Part shown: positions 16,936 through 25,800 of the stretch, in pieces | Layout of the letters: each line of letters begins with the position of its first letter | Numbering within the stretch: the stretch's first letter is position 1 | Source of the DNA: Micromonospora parva | Lineage (GTDB): Bacteria; Actinomycetota; Actinomycetes; Mycobacteriales; Micromonosporaceae | Reading direction: 5' to 3' | DNA: 64,000 bases | NCBI RefSeq assembly: GCF_000718515.1 | Contig: NZ_JNZS01000009.1 | Coordinates: 186,001 to 250,000 of the forward strand | Translations under genes and position numbers: made by a program | Notes under the pieces: generated by a model | Told to the model about the DNA's origin: nothing | The model's database searches: none | Seen by the model: the letters and a program-made list of their open reading frames with translations, nothing else

Positions 16936-18468
16936 GTGACGCTCGACGGTGAGGCACTGGAGCAGCTGCGCAAGCGCGCCCGGTCCGGCGGCGCGGACAA
17001 GTACCACGCCGCCAACGCGGCCAAGGGCAAGCTCTTCGCCCGTGAACGGGTCGCGCTCCTGGTCGACGAGGGGTCGTTCGTCGAGGACGGCCTCTACGCC
17101 AACGCGCTCGCCGACGGGCTGCCCGCCGACGGCGTGGTGACCGGCACCGCCACGATCGACGGCCGACAGGTCTGCCTGATGGCCAACGACTCCACAGTCA
17201 AGGCCGGCAGCTGGGGCGCCCGCACCGTCGAGAAGATCATCCGCATCATTGAGCGCGCGTACGGCGCCGGTGTGCCGATGGTCTACCTGGTCGACTCGGC
17301 CGGCGCCCGGATCACCGACCAGGTCGACCTCTTTCCCGGCCGGCGGGGCGCCGGCAAGATCTTCTGGAACCAGGTCCGCGCCTCGGGCTCGATCCCGCAG
17401 GTCTGCGCGCTGTTCGGTCCGAGCGCAGCCGGTGGGGCGTACATCCCGGCGTTCTGCGACGTGGTGGCGCTCGTCGACGGCAACGCCAGCATGTATCTCG
17501 GCTCCGACCGGATGGTCGAGATGGTCACCGGCGAGAAGACCACCCTGGAGGCGATGGGCGGGGCGAAGGTGCACACCGCCGAATCCGGAGTGGGGCACTT
17601 CCTCTGCAAGACCGAGGCCGACGCGCTCGACGTCGTGAAGACCTACCTGTCGTACCTGCCGGCGAACTGGACCCAGCAACCGCCGGCCGCGCCGGCGGTC
17701 GCCGCGCCCGCGAAGGCCGACCTGGCCGCGCTGGTGCCGGCCAGTGAGCGGCAGGCGTTCGACATGCGGCGGTACGTCAAGGGTCTGCTCGACGAGGGCT
17801 CGTTCTTCGAGATCCAGGCGCTCTGGGCCAAGGAGTTGACAATCGGCTTCGGTCGACTCGACGGCCAGGTCGTCGGCGTGGTCGGCAACAACTCGATGTT
17901 CAAGGGCGGCGTGCTCTTCGTCGACTCGGCCGACAAGGCCACCCGGTTCGTGCAGCTCTGCGACGCGTTCAACGTGCCGCTGCTCTTCCTCAGCGACGTA
18001 CCGGGCTTCATGGTCGGCAGCGCTGTGGAGAAGCAGGGCATCATCCGGCACGGCGCCAAGATGATCACGGCGATCTCCGAGGCGACGGTGCCGAAGATCT
18101 GCGTGGTGGTCCGCAAGGCGTACGGCGCCGGCCTCTACGCGATGGCCGGCCCCGGCTTCGAGCCGGACGCGACGATCGCCCTGCCCACCGCGAAGATCGC
18201 GGTGATGGGCGCCGAAGCCGCCGTGAACGCGGTCTACGCCAACAAGATCGCCGCCATTGCGGACGAGGACGAGCGGGCCGCGTTCGTCGCCGCCAAGCGC
18301 GCCGAGTACGAGCAGGACATCGACGTCGTCCGGCTCGCCAGCGAACTGGTGGTGGACGCCATCGTCGAGCCGCACGATCTGCGCACCGAGCTGGTCCGCC
18401 GGTTCGCGGCGGCACGCACCAAGGACCGGCACTTCTCCCGCCGTCGGCACGGCGTCACCCCGGTCTGA
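16936..18468 (+). CDS. Acyl-CoA carboxylase carboxyltransferase (beta) subunit
   Basis: A 510-residue carboxyltransferase of the crotonase-type double fold, which moves CO2 from carboxybiotin to an acyl-CoA. The N half contains LVDEGSFVEDGLYA and the oxyanion segment GPSAAGGAYIPAFCD (about 154-168). The C half contains FEIQALWAKELTIGFGRLDG and PGFMVGSAVEKQGIIRHGAKMI with AYGAGLYAMAGPGFEP near 395-410. The Met-containing second oxyanion region fits methylcrotonyl/geranyl-type rather than acetyl/propionyl subunits, but substrate cannot be fixed by eye. GGAGGAG lies five to six nt before GTG 16936. It should work with the biotin carboxylase at 13719 and an unlinked biotin carrier. Confidence 0.9.
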   Translation: MTLDGEALEQLRKRARSGGADKYHAANAAKGKLFARERVALLVDEGSFVEDGLYANALADGLPADGVVTGTATIDGRQVCLMANDSTVKAGSWGARTVEKIIRIIERAYGAGVPMVYLVDSAGARITDQVDLFPGRRGAGKIFWNQVRASGSIPQVCALFGPSAAGGAYIPAFCDVVALVDGNASMYLGSDRMVEMVTGEKTTLEAMGGAKVHTAESGVGHFLCKTEADALDVVKTYLSYLPANWTQQPPAAPAVAAPAKADLAALVPASERQAFDMRRYVKGLLDEGSFFEIQALWAKELTIGFGRLDGQVVGVVGNNSMFKGGVLFVDSADKATRFVQLCDAFNVPLLFLSDVPGFMVGSAVEKQGIIRHGAKMITAISEATVPKICVVVRKAYGAGLYAMAGPGFEPDATIALPTAKIAVMGAEAAVNAVYANKIAAIADEDERAAFVAAKRAEYEQDIDVVRLASELVVDAIVEPHDLRTELVRRFAAARTKDRHFSRRRHGVTPV

Positions 18469-18498
18469 TCATCGACTCGGGCCCGCACAGCGACCCGC

Positions 18499-18521
18499 CC
18501 TCGGCGTCACGAGCGCCGAGG
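18499..18521 (+). other. Intercistronic hairpin
   Basis: CCTCGGCG and CGCCGAGG (8 bp) around a 7-nt loop in the 78-bp gap between the carboxyltransferase and acyl-CoA dehydrogenase genes. It could lower readthrough or protect the upstream mRNA; no T tract follows. Confidence 0.4.
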
Positions 18522-18546
18522 CGGACCGTCCTTACAGGAGGATGAG

Positions 18547-19695
18547 ATGGACTTCCGGCTCACCGACGAACAAGAGGCGCTGCGCGAGAGCGTGCGGGAA
18601 TTCGCCCGCGAGGTGGTCGCCCCGGTCATCGCCGAGCACTACGAGCAGCACACCTTTCCGTACGAGGTGATCCGGCAGATGGGCAAGATGGGCCTGTTCG
18701 GCCTGCCCTTCGACGAGCAGCACGGCGGCATGGGCGGCGACTACTTCGCGCTCTGCCTGGCGCTGGAGGAGTTGGCCCGGGTCGACTCGAGTGTGGCCAT
18801 CACGCTGGAGGCGGCGGTCTCGTTGGGCGCGATGCCGATCTACCGCTTCGGCACCGAGGAGCAGAAGGCGACCTGGTTGCCCCGGCTGCTCAGCGGTGAG
18901 GCGCTGGCCGGCTTCGGTCTCACCGAGCCGGGCACCGGCTCGGACGCCGCCGGCACGCAGACGCGGGCGGTGTTGGACGGCGACGAGTGGGTGATCAACG
19001 GGTCGAAGGCGTTCATCACGAACTCCGGGACCGACATCACAGCCATGGTCACTGTCACCGCGGTGACCGGCACGAACCCGGACGGTTCCAAGGAACTGTC
19101 GACGATCATCGTGCCGACCGGGACGCCCGGGTTCACCGTGGCCCCCGGCTACTCCAAGGTGGGGTGGACCGCCTCGGACACCCACGAGCTGACCTTCGAC
19201 GACTGTCGGGTGCCGGCCGCCAACCTGCTCGGCGCTCGGGGTCGGGGGTTCGCGCAGTTCCTGCGGATCCTCGACGAGGGCCGGATCGCCATCGCCGCGC
19301 TGGCCGTCGGTCTCGCGCAGGGCTGCGTCGACGAGTCCATCAGGTACGCGAAGGAACGGCACGCCTTCGGTCAGCCGATCGGCGCCAACCAGGCCATCCA
19401 GTTCAAGATCGCCGACATGGAGTTGAAGGCGCACACCGCCCGGTTGGCCTACTACGACGCCGCCGCGCGGATGCTGGCCGGCGAGCCGTTCAAGCGGCAG
19501 GCCGCCATCGCGAAACTGCACGCCAGCACGATCGCCGTGGACAACGCCCGGGAGGCCACCCAGATCCACGGCGGGTACGGCTTCATGAACGAGTACCCGG
19601 TTGCCCGGTTCTGGCGGGACTCCAAGATCCTGGAGATCGGCGAAGGCACCAGCGAGGTGCAGCGCATGATCATCGCTCGGGATCTGGGTCTCTGA
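18547..19695 (+). CDS. Acyl-CoA dehydrogenase
   Basis: A 382-residue FAD flavoenzyme. The N-terminal helical domain is about 1-115, the beta domain with GFGLTEPGTGSDAAG is at 123-136, and the C-terminal helical domain ends with GGYGFMNEYPVARFWRDSKILEIGEGTSE. The residue at 349 is Glu in NEYPV, the position of the catalytic base in short- and medium-chain enzymes; the isovaleryl-CoA dehydrogenase base position (in LDxGRI, residue 245) is Gly. So despite the leucine-type context, the active site is of the SCAD/MCAD pattern. GGAGG lies five nt before ATG 18547. It probably shares a transcript with the carboxyltransferase gene. Confidence 0.93.
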   Translation: MDFRLTDEQEALRESVREFAREVVAPVIAEHYEQHTFPYEVIRQMGKMGLFGLPFDEQHGGMGGDYFALCLALEELARVDSSVAITLEAAVSLGAMPIYRFGTEEQKATWLPRLLSGEALAGFGLTEPGTGSDAAGTQTRAVLDGDEWVINGSKAFITNSGTDITAMVTVTAVTGTNPDGSKELSTIIVPTGTPGFTVAPGYSKVGWTASDTHELTFDDCRVPAANLLGARGRGFAQFLRILDEGRIAIAALAVGLAQGCVDESIRYAKERHAFGQPIGANQAIQFKIADMELKAHTARLAYYDAAARMLAGEPFKRQAAIAKLHASTIAVDNAREATQIHGGYGFMNEYPVARFWRDSKILEIGEGTSEVQRMIIARDLGL

Positions 19696-19814
19696 GTGGT
19701 CCAGCCGAACTGATCAGCCGGTCGTTCCGGACGGGCTGTCCGTACGGCTGTCGGGTTTCGGCGAGCGGGCGTCGGTAGCCCGACGTTCGACTGCCGATGG
19801 TCGGAGTCGATCCG

Positions 19815-19820
19815 TACTCT
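19815..19820 (+). promoter_or_regulatory. -10 element for STAND regulator, leaderless
   Basis: TACTCT ending eight nt before ATG 19829. Confidence 0.35.
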
Positions 19821-19828
19821 TCGAGCCC

Positions 19829-22480
19829 ATGACTCCGGATCATGACTGGTCGCGGAGCCCGGCTGGGCGGACCACACTGCCGGAGCTGCTCCGCGGGCAT
19901 CGACGCGCCGCCGGCCTGACCCAGGCCGAGCTGGCGTCGCGGGCCGGGGTGGGCGTGCGGACGGTGCGTGACCTGGAGCGTGGCCGGTCGATCCGGCCGC
20001 AGCGCACCACCGTCGAACTGCTCGCCGGGGCGTTGGCGCTGACCGGCGCCAGCCGGGCGGCGTTCCTGGCCGCGGCCCGCGGCGTCGGTGCCGAGCCGGC
20101 CCCACCGGACGTCGCGTCGACGACGTTCGCCGTCAGCGGCAACGCCGCGTCGGCCGTACCCGCCGGCCCGGCGGTCGCGCTCCCGCCGCCGGTCGCGTTG
20201 ATCGGCCGGGATCGCGACCTCACCGAGCTGGCCGCAATGCTGACCGCCGAGCGAGGGCCCCGGCTGGTGAGCCTCGTCGGGCTGGCCGGCGTCGGCAAGA
20301 CCGCCCTGGCGACGTCGGTGGCGCACCTGGTGGCCTCCGACCACCCGGGCGGTGTCGCCGGGGTGCTGGTCGGCGAGGGATCGGACGGTCCGGACGTGCT
20401 CGCCGCCTCGATGTCAGTACTCGGTGTGGCGCGCCTGTCCGAACTCGTGGCCCGGCTCGCCGGACGGCCGGCGCTGCTGGTGATGGACGCGGTGGAGCAC
20501 GCCCCGGGACCGGTGGCCGCGACCCTGCACCGGTTGATCGGCGCACTGCCCTCACTGCGGGTCCTGGTGACCGGGCGACACCCGGTCGGGTTGCCCGGTG
20601 AGCGGGTCTGGCCGGTCGCGCCGCTCGACGTGCCACCGCCGGAGGCCGAGCACTCCGGACTCGAATCGTGGCCGGCGGTCGCGTTGTTCACCGCCCGGCT
20701 CGCTCAGGTGCGCCGGGAGCCGCCCACCCCCGCTGAGCTGCCGGCGCTCGCCGCGTTGGTGCGCCGGTTGGGCGGGCTGCCGTTGGCCATCGAGCTGATG
20801 GCCGCCCGAGGTCGGCTCCTCGACCTCACCGAACTGCTCGACCGGTACGGCGACCGGGTGCTCGACCTGGCCACTCCGGCCGACGCCTCCACCCACCCGC
20901 GCTGGGACGCACCGGAGGGGCGCACCGGTCGCACGAGCGTGCCCGACAACGGTGCGGGGGGCGCGGTAGCGGTCACCCTGCGGGACGCGGTGGCGTTCAG
21001 CTACCGCCTGTTGGCGTCGGACGAGCGGGCCGCGCTGCGGCAGCTGGCCGTCTTCGGCAACCGCTGGTCCGTGGAGTTGGCCGAGGAGATGCTCGCCGAC
21101 GAGGCCGACCGGGACGGCGCTGTGGCGATCGACCCGGTGCCACTGTTGGACCGCTTCGTCGAGCTGGGGCTGCTGAGCGTACGCGGAACCGGGTCGTTCC
21201 GGTTCCGGCTGCTGGACGCGGTCCGTGACTACGCCGTCGAGCAGGCGACCGGTGAGGGCGAGCTGACCTGCATCCGGCGTCGACACGCGGAGGTCATCGC
21301 GCGCCTGGTGGCACGGACCGCCAGTGACCTGGTCGGCCCACGGCTGCCCGACGCGGTGCACCGGCTGGACGAGATGAGCAGTGACATCAGCTCGTCGTTG
21401 GCCCACGCGGCCACCGACGACCCGTTGACCGCACTGCGGCTGGCGGCCTGCCTGACCCGCTGGTGGCGGTTCCGCGGACGCGATGTCGTCGGGCGGCAGT
21501 GGCTGCGGCGGCTGTTGGCGGACCCGCGGACCGGCGACGCCGACCCTCTCCTGCGGGGCTGGGCCGCTCTCGGGGCCGCCCGGCTGGCTGCCGAGCACGG
21601 GGCGGGGGCGGAGGAGCTGTCGACGGCCCGCGCGGCGCTGGACACCTTCCGGCGGGCCGGCGACGTCACCGGGGAGTTGGAGGCGCGCAACGTGCTCGGC
21701 ACCCTGCTGATCTCCGTGGGGAGGCAGGAGGAGGCTCGCGAGCAGGCCGAGGCGCTGCTGCGGTTGGCTGCCCGCAACGGCCGGACCCGGGACCTGGCGG
21801 TGGCCCAGAACAGCCTCGCCTGGCACGAGATCCGCGCCGGCGACCTGGCTGCGGCCCGCCGCCGGCTCGCTGCTGTGGACCGGCTCGCCGTCGAGAGCGG
21901 GGAGCGGCGACTGCGGGTGCTGGGCTGGGCCAACCGTGCCGAGGTCGCCCGGCTGGAGGGCTGGTACGCGGACGCTGTCGACCGGGGCCAGCGGGCCATC
22001 GAGGCCCTGTCCGAGCTGGGTGACCCCGGGCGTCGCCGTCGGGTGCTGGGGACCGTCGGGCTGGCGCTCGCCCAGGACGGGCGGGTCGCGGAGGCGACCG
22101 AGGTGCTGGCCGAGTTGCGGGCCGGGGGCGTGGAGTCGTTGCCGGCGCGGCCGACAGTGCCGCGACAACGGTCGGGCGACGCGACGCTGAGGTGGGGTGG
22201 GCCGGAGGCCGGGCTGTGCGCGCTGATCGAGGGGAACCTGGCGCTGCACCGGGGTGACCGGGAGTTGGCCGCCGAGTGGTTCGCCGCCGCCAGCGACAAC
22301 GCGGGGCAGGATCGCCGCGACGTGGTGGAGGCGCTGGTGGGACTGGCCGCGAGCACTGCGGACCCGACGGTGCTCGATCGACTGGACCGGGTCTGCGTGG
22401 AGACCGGCATCCGGCTGTTGCCGCAGGAGTCGGGCCTGCTCTACGCGCTGGTCGCCGACCGGGACGGGTCGACTCGCTAG
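19829..22480 (+). CDS. XRE-STAND-TPR regulatory ATPase
   Basis: An 883-residue multidomain protein. An XRE helix-turn-helix occupies about 17-75 (LPELLRGHRRAAGLTQAELASRAG, RTVRDLERGRS). A STAND/NB-ARC-like NTPase follows with Walker A GLAGVGKT at 151-158, Walker B ALLVMD at 215-220, and GLPLAIELMAARG near 320. A winged-helix spacer and helical repeats of TPR character fill 450-880. Proteins of this plan act as ATP-gated switches whose repeats sense a ligand or partner. It lacks the N-terminal SARP domain of antibiotic pathway activators. No target genes are linked, since it stands alone between the acyl-CoA genes and MarR. Function is inferred from domain order only. Confidence 0.85.
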   Translation: MTPDHDWSRSPAGRTTLPELLRGHRRAAGLTQAELASRAGVGVRTVRDLERGRSIRPQRTTVELLAGALALTGASRAAFLAAARGVGAEPAPPDVASTTFAVSGNAASAVPAGPAVALPPPVALIGRDRDLTELAAMLTAERGPRLVSLVGLAGVGKTALATSVAHLVASDHPGGVAGVLVGEGSDGPDVLAASMSVLGVARLSELVARLAGRPALLVMDAVEHAPGPVAATLHRLIGALPSLRVLVTGRHPVGLPGERVWPVAPLDVPPPEAEHSGLESWPAVALFTARLAQVRREPPTPAELPALAALVRRLGGLPLAIELMAARGRLLDLTELLDRYGDRVLDLATPADASTHPRWDAPEGRTGRTSVPDNGAGGAVAVTLRDAVAFSYRLLASDERAALRQLAVFGNRWSVELAEEMLADEADRDGAVAIDPVPLLDRFVELGLLSVRGTGSFRFRLLDAVRDYAVEQATGEGELTCIRRRHAEVIARLVARTASDLVGPRLPDAVHRLDEMSSDISSSLAHAATDDPLTALRLAACLTRWWRFRGRDVVGRQWLRRLLADPRTGDADPLLRGWAALGAARLAAEHGAGAEELSTARAALDTFRRAGDVTGELEARNVLGTLLISVGRQEEAREQAEALLRLAARNGRTRDLAVAQNSLAWHEIRAGDLAAARRRLAAVDRLAVESGERRLRVLGWANRAEVARLEGWYADAVDRGQRAIEALSELGDPGRRRRVLGTVGLALAQDGRVAEATEVLAELRAGGVESLPARPTVPRQRSGDATLRWGGPEAGLCALIEGNLALHRGDRELAAEWFAAASDNAGQDRRDVVEALVGLAASTADPTVLDRLDRVCVETGIRLLPQESGLLYALVADRDGSTR

Positions 22481-22525
22481 GAGCGACGAACCGGGTGTCC
22501 TCGGGAGGATCGCGACGGGAGAGTG

Positions 22526-22575
22526 GCGCGGGCGAAGAGCCCCCTTTGGTGCTACCCCTCGCTGATCGCCCGCGC
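22526..22575 (+). terminator. Possible terminator after STAND gene
   Basis: GCGCGGGCG at 22526-22534 and CGCCCGCGC at 22567-22575 pair over 9 bp, but the loop is 32 nt. The rest of the 236-bp gap up to the MarR gene shows no gene. Confidence 0.3.
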
Positions 22576-22716
22576 CGTCACCCCCCGGTGATCCCCGGTG
22601 CAGGAAGCCTGCCACCGATGCGATGGCAGAAAGTCGGCTTGGACCGAATCCTCCAGCTTGGCTGGGTCAGTTCTGCCGGTCTTTCTGCCGCCGTGCAATG
22701 GCGGTGACAGTGCTTC

Positions 22717-23235
22717 TCACTGTCGTCGGGCGGCGCTGTCGGCGTCGGCGCGCTGCTCCGGGTCGACGTCGTCACTGCCGGCGGTGGCGCACGGATGCGC
22801 GGCGTCGCGGACCCGTCGCAACCCGTCGAGGAGGGCCGCCAGCGCCTCGGGGTCGAGTTGCCCGGTGAACCACTGTTCGATTATCTGCAGGTGGCCGGGC
22901 AGCGTCTCGTTCAGGCGTTGCATCCCGGCGGCGGTGACCACCGCGTACGAGCTGCGCCGGTCGTTCGGGCAGGCCCGGCGGGTGAGCAGCCCGTCGCGCT
23001 CCATGCGGTCGACCACCCGGGTCACTCCGCTGGTCGACAGGGAGGTCTGGGCGGCGAGGTCGGTCATCCGTAGTTGGTTGCCGGGCGAGCGGGCGAGTCG
23101 GGTGATGACCTCGAACTCGACCGCGGAGAGGCCGTGCTCCTCCAGCTGGGCGGTGAACCGGGCGGACAGCCCGGCGTGTGCCTCGAAGAGCAGGCCGACG
23201 GCGGTGATCCGGGGATCGTCGAAGACGTTGGTCAC
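22717..23235 (-). CDS. MarR family regulator
   Basis: A 172-residue MarR winged-helix protein. The DNA-binding core is about residues 45-105 (LSAVEFEVITRLARSPGNQLRMTDLAAQ, LSTSGVTRVVDRMERDGLLTRR, then the wing CPNDRRSSYAVVT). Start choice: GTG 23292 would add 19 residues but lies upstream of the predicted transcription start, because a perfect TATAAT on the minus strand occupies 23278-23283. GTG 23235 fits with a leader of about 36 nt. It is divergent from a YceI gene and probably represses it and itself. The ligand is unknown; MarR-YceI pairs often respond to redox-active or phenolic compounds. Confidence 0.85.
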   Translation of the reverse strand: MTNVFDDPRITAVGLLFEAHAGLSARFTAQLEEHGLSAVEFEVITRLARSPGNQLRMTDLAAQTSLSTSGVTRVVDRMERDGLLTRRACPNDRRSSYAVVTAAGMQRLNETLPGHLQIIEQWFTGQLDPEALAALLDGLRRVRDAAHPCATAGSDDVDPEQRADADSAARRQ

Positions 23236-23254
23236 CCGTTCATCATACCAGTGC

Positions 23255-23285
23255 TTGACACGGGGAATATTGTTGCGATTATAGT
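23255..23285 (+). promoter_or_regulatory. Promoter for yceI-like gene
   Basis: Consensus -35 TTGACA at 23255-23260, a 19-nt spacer and -10 TATAGT at 23280-23285. The predicted start is near 23292, giving a leader of about 43 nt with GGAGG at 23322-23326. Confidence 0.65.
23278..23283 (-). promoter_or_regulatory. -10 element for marR gene, overlapping the opposing promoter
   Basis: Perfect TATAAT on the minus strand, sharing four base pairs with the plus-strand TATAGT. Both polymerases cannot occupy the site together. No good minus-strand -35 is seen. Confidence 0.55.
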
Positions 23286-23334
23286 TGCTCACGCAGTCGT
23301 TGGGCTATTAAACAATCTCCTGGAGGACAGCAGC

Positions 23335-23916
23335 ATGACCAGCAGCATCGATGCGGTTACCCGCGACTGGGACGGCCTCACCATCCCGGCGGCCGGCACC
23401 TACGCGCTCGACGTGGCGCACAAGCGGGTCGGCTTCGTTGCCCGGCACATGATGGTGAGCAAGGTTCGCGGTGAGTTCAACGAGGCGACCGCCACCATCA
23501 CCGTTGCCGAGGACCCGCTGCAGTCGTCGGTCGTCGCCACCATTCAGGCCGCCAGCGTCGACACCACCCAGGCCGACCGGGACGCGCACCTGCGCAGCGC
23601 CGAGTTCCTGGACGCCGAGAAGTTCCCGACGCTCGAGTTCCGCAGCACCGGGGTCAAGTCCCGTCGCGGCAGCGAGTTCGTGCTCACCGGTGAGCTGACC
23701 ATCAAGGACGTCACCCGTCCGGTCGAGCTGGAGGTGGAGTTCGAGGGTGTCGGCCGCAGCCCGTTCGGCCAGGACATCTTCGGCTTCTCCGCGAGCACCG
23801 AGATCGACCGCGAGGAGTTCGGCCTGACCTGGAACGTCGCCCTGGAGACCGGGGGCGTGCTGGTCAGCCGCAAGATCAAGATTGAGATCGAGGGCGAGGC
23901 CGTCCGTCAGGCCTGA
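23335..23916 (+). CDS. YceI family lipocalin-like protein
   Basis: A 193-residue cytoplasmic YceI protein; the fold binds isoprenoid or fatty-acid chains. It has the family strands YALDVAHKRVGFVARHMMVSKVRGEF, the conserved RDAHLRSAEFLDAEKFPTLEFRST segment and DIFGFSASTEIDREEFGLTWN near the C terminus. No signal peptide is present, unlike periplasmic E. coli YceI. ATG 23335 has GGAGG eight nt upstream. It is transcribed from a strong-looking promoter that overlaps the MarR promoter, which points to MarR control. The cargo is unknown. Confidence 0.92.
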   Translation: MTSSIDAVTRDWDGLTIPAAGTYALDVAHKRVGFVARHMMVSKVRGEFNEATATITVAEDPLQSSVVATIQAASVDTTQADRDAHLRSAEFLDAEKFPTLEFRSTGVKSRRGSEFVLTGELTIKDVTRPVELEVEFEGVGRSPFGQDIFGFSASTEIDREEFGLTWNVALETGGVLVSRKIKIEIEGEAVRQA

Positions 23917-23968
23917 CCCCTCGGGGATCGCCGGAGGGTCAGGGGCATCCTCCCGGGTGATCCGGCAC

Positions 23969-24003
23969 GCAGGGCCCGCGCCGTACGTCGGCGCGGGCCC
24001 TGC
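23969..24003 (+). terminator. Perfect 15-bp terminator after yceI-like gene
   Basis: GCAGGGCCCGCGCCG at 23969-23983 and CGGCGCGGGCCCTGC at 23989-24003 around a TACGT loop. Confidence 0.75.
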
Positions 24004-24228
24004 GTCGTCTCCGCTCGTGGTAATTGTCACGAGTTGATCGCACCGCCACCGGGTCCAGCAGGGCGACGACGGGGTACAGATGGCGCCACGAGCGCGTCCG
24101 CGCCGGTCGACGCCGGATCACCGGCGTCGGCCTCTGGCCCCGGTCAGGTGGGCGCTCTTACCGTGGATGCTTCACAAAGCGCTTCCGGGACGGCAGGATC
24201 CCGACCGCGCCGGCCGTCGGGAGGACAC

Positions 24229-25707
24229 ATGGGCAGGGACGTCTCAGAGGGCGCCTTCACCCGGGATGATCGCGTCCGGTATCGGCAGAAGGTGCGGCGG
24301 TGCCTGGACGTCTTCGCCCTGATGCTCGACGACTTCGGCTTCGACGCGGACCGGCCGATGACCGGCCTGGAGATCGAACTCAACCTGGTCGACTCGGCCG
24401 CCGAGCCGGCGATGCGCAACGAGGAGATTCTCGCCGACATCGCCGACCCCCTCTTCCAGACCGAGCTGGGGCAGTTCAACCTCGAACTCAACGCCGAACC
24501 CCGACTGATCGACGGCACCGGCTTCGCCGACTACGAGCACGACCTGCGCGGCAGCCTCTCCCGGGCCGACGAGCGCGCCGCCAGATCCGACGCGAAGATC
24601 GTCCTGGTCGGCATTCTGCCCACCCTCACCGAGGGGCACCTGGTCGAGGACAACCTCTCCACCAACGAGCGTTACCGCGTGCTCAACGACCAGATCGTCG
24701 GCGCCCGTGGCGAGGACATCGAACTGGACATTCGCGGCGTCGAGCAGTTGCGGACGCACACCGACTCGATCGCCCCCGAGGCCGCCTGCACGAGCCTCCA
24801 GTTCCACCTCCAGGTCGCCCCGGACAGCTTCGCCGACTACTGGAACGCGTCCCAGGCCATAGCCGGTGTGCAGGTGGCGGTCGGCGCGAACAGCCCCTTC
24901 CTGTACGGCCGCCAACTGTGGGCCGAAACCCGGATCGCCCTGTTCCAGCAGGCCACCGACACGCGCCCGGACGAACTGAAGGCCCAGGGCGTACGACCCC
25001 GGGTGTGGTTCGGCGAACGGTGGATCACCTCGATCTTCGACCTCTTCGAGGAGAACGTCAGGTACTTCCCGCCGCTGCTGCCGATCTGCGAGGACGAGGA
25101 CCCGGTGGAGGTGCTGCACGCCGGCGGTGTGCCACAGCTCGGCGAGTTGCGGCTGCACAACGGCACTGTCTACCGGTGGAACCGGCCGGTCTACGACATC
25201 ATGAACGGCCGCCCGCACCTGCGGGTGGAGAACCGGGTGCTGCCGGCTGGTCCGACGGTGGTGGACATGCTGGCCAACGCGGCCTTCTACTTCGGGCTGG
25301 TACGCGGTCTGGCGGAGGCCGACCGGCCGATCTGGAGTCAACTCACCTTCAGCTCGGCCGAGGAGAACTTCCACGCCGCCGCCCGACGTGGCCTCGACGC
25401 CGTGCTGCACTGGCCCGGGCTCGGCGACGTGCCGGTCACCAAGCTGGTCCTGGACCAGCTGCTGCCCACCGCCGCCGCCGGCCTGGACGGGTTCGGTGTC
25501 GCCGCGGCGCAGCGGGACCGTCTGCTCGGCATCATCGAGCAGCGCTGCCGTACCGGCCGCAACGGCGCCGTCTGGCAGACCGAGGCGGTCTGGGCGGCGG
25601 AACGGCACCATGGCATGGACCGGACAGCTGCCCTGCACCACATGGTCCAGCGCTACGCCGAACTCCAGCGCACCAACCAACCCGTCCACACCTGGCCAAC
25701 CCCCTAA
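24229..25707 (+). CDS. Glutamate-cysteine ligase family protein (GCS2-like)
   Basis: A 492-residue member of the glutamate-cysteine ligase/carboxylate-amine ligase superfamily. The ATP and metal site residues are in TGLEIELNLVD (about 41-51) and ETELGQFNLELNAEPR (80s), with LQFHLQV near 185 and RPHLRVENRVLPAGPT near 330. Actinomycetes make mycothiol rather than glutathione, so the enzyme may make gamma-glutamyl amides other than gamma-Glu-Cys, or serve ergothioneine synthesis as EgtA does. No other egt gene is linked, so neither is shown. GGGAGGA lies just upstream of ATG 24229. It is monocistronic, flanked by a terminator and a TGATCA palindrome. Confidence 0.85.
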   Translation: MGRDVSEGAFTRDDRVRYRQKVRRCLDVFALMLDDFGFDADRPMTGLEIELNLVDSAAEPAMRNEEILADIADPLFQTELGQFNLELNAEPRLIDGTGFADYEHDLRGSLSRADERAARSDAKIVLVGILPTLTEGHLVEDNLSTNERYRVLNDQIVGARGEDIELDIRGVEQLRTHTDSIAPEAACTSLQFHLQVAPDSFADYWNASQAIAGVQVAVGANSPFLYGRQLWAETRIALFQQATDTRPDELKAQGVRPRVWFGERWITSIFDLFEENVRYFPPLLPICEDEDPVEVLHAGGVPQLGELRLHNGTVYRWNRPVYDIMNGRPHLRVENRVLPAGPTVVDMLANAAFYFGLVRGLAEADRPIWSQLTFSSAEENFHAAARRGLDAVLHWPGLGDVPVTKLVLDQLLPTAAAGLDGFGVAAAQRDRLLGIIEQRCRTGRNGAVWQTEAVWAAERHHGMDRTAALHHMVQRYAELQRTNQPVHTWPTP

Positions 25708-25719
25708 CCCCCGTGCGGG

Positions 25720-25778
25720 TTGATCATCAAGTTATTGCCACCTCGCCCGGCGTGTCATGGCAAAAACTTCATGATCAA
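25720..25778. repeat. Long palindromic element beginning TTGATCA, copy 2
   Basis: Arms of 21 nt at 25720-25740 and 25758-25778 match at 19 positions around a 17-nt loop. The arm begins TTGATCATCAAGTTATTGCC. Aligned on TGATCA it matches copy 1 (15111) at 13 of 20 positions. It lies between convergent genes where it may also act as a terminator. Confidence 0.75.
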
Positions 25779-25800
25779 TGGAAGGGGTCGATGGGTGGGC

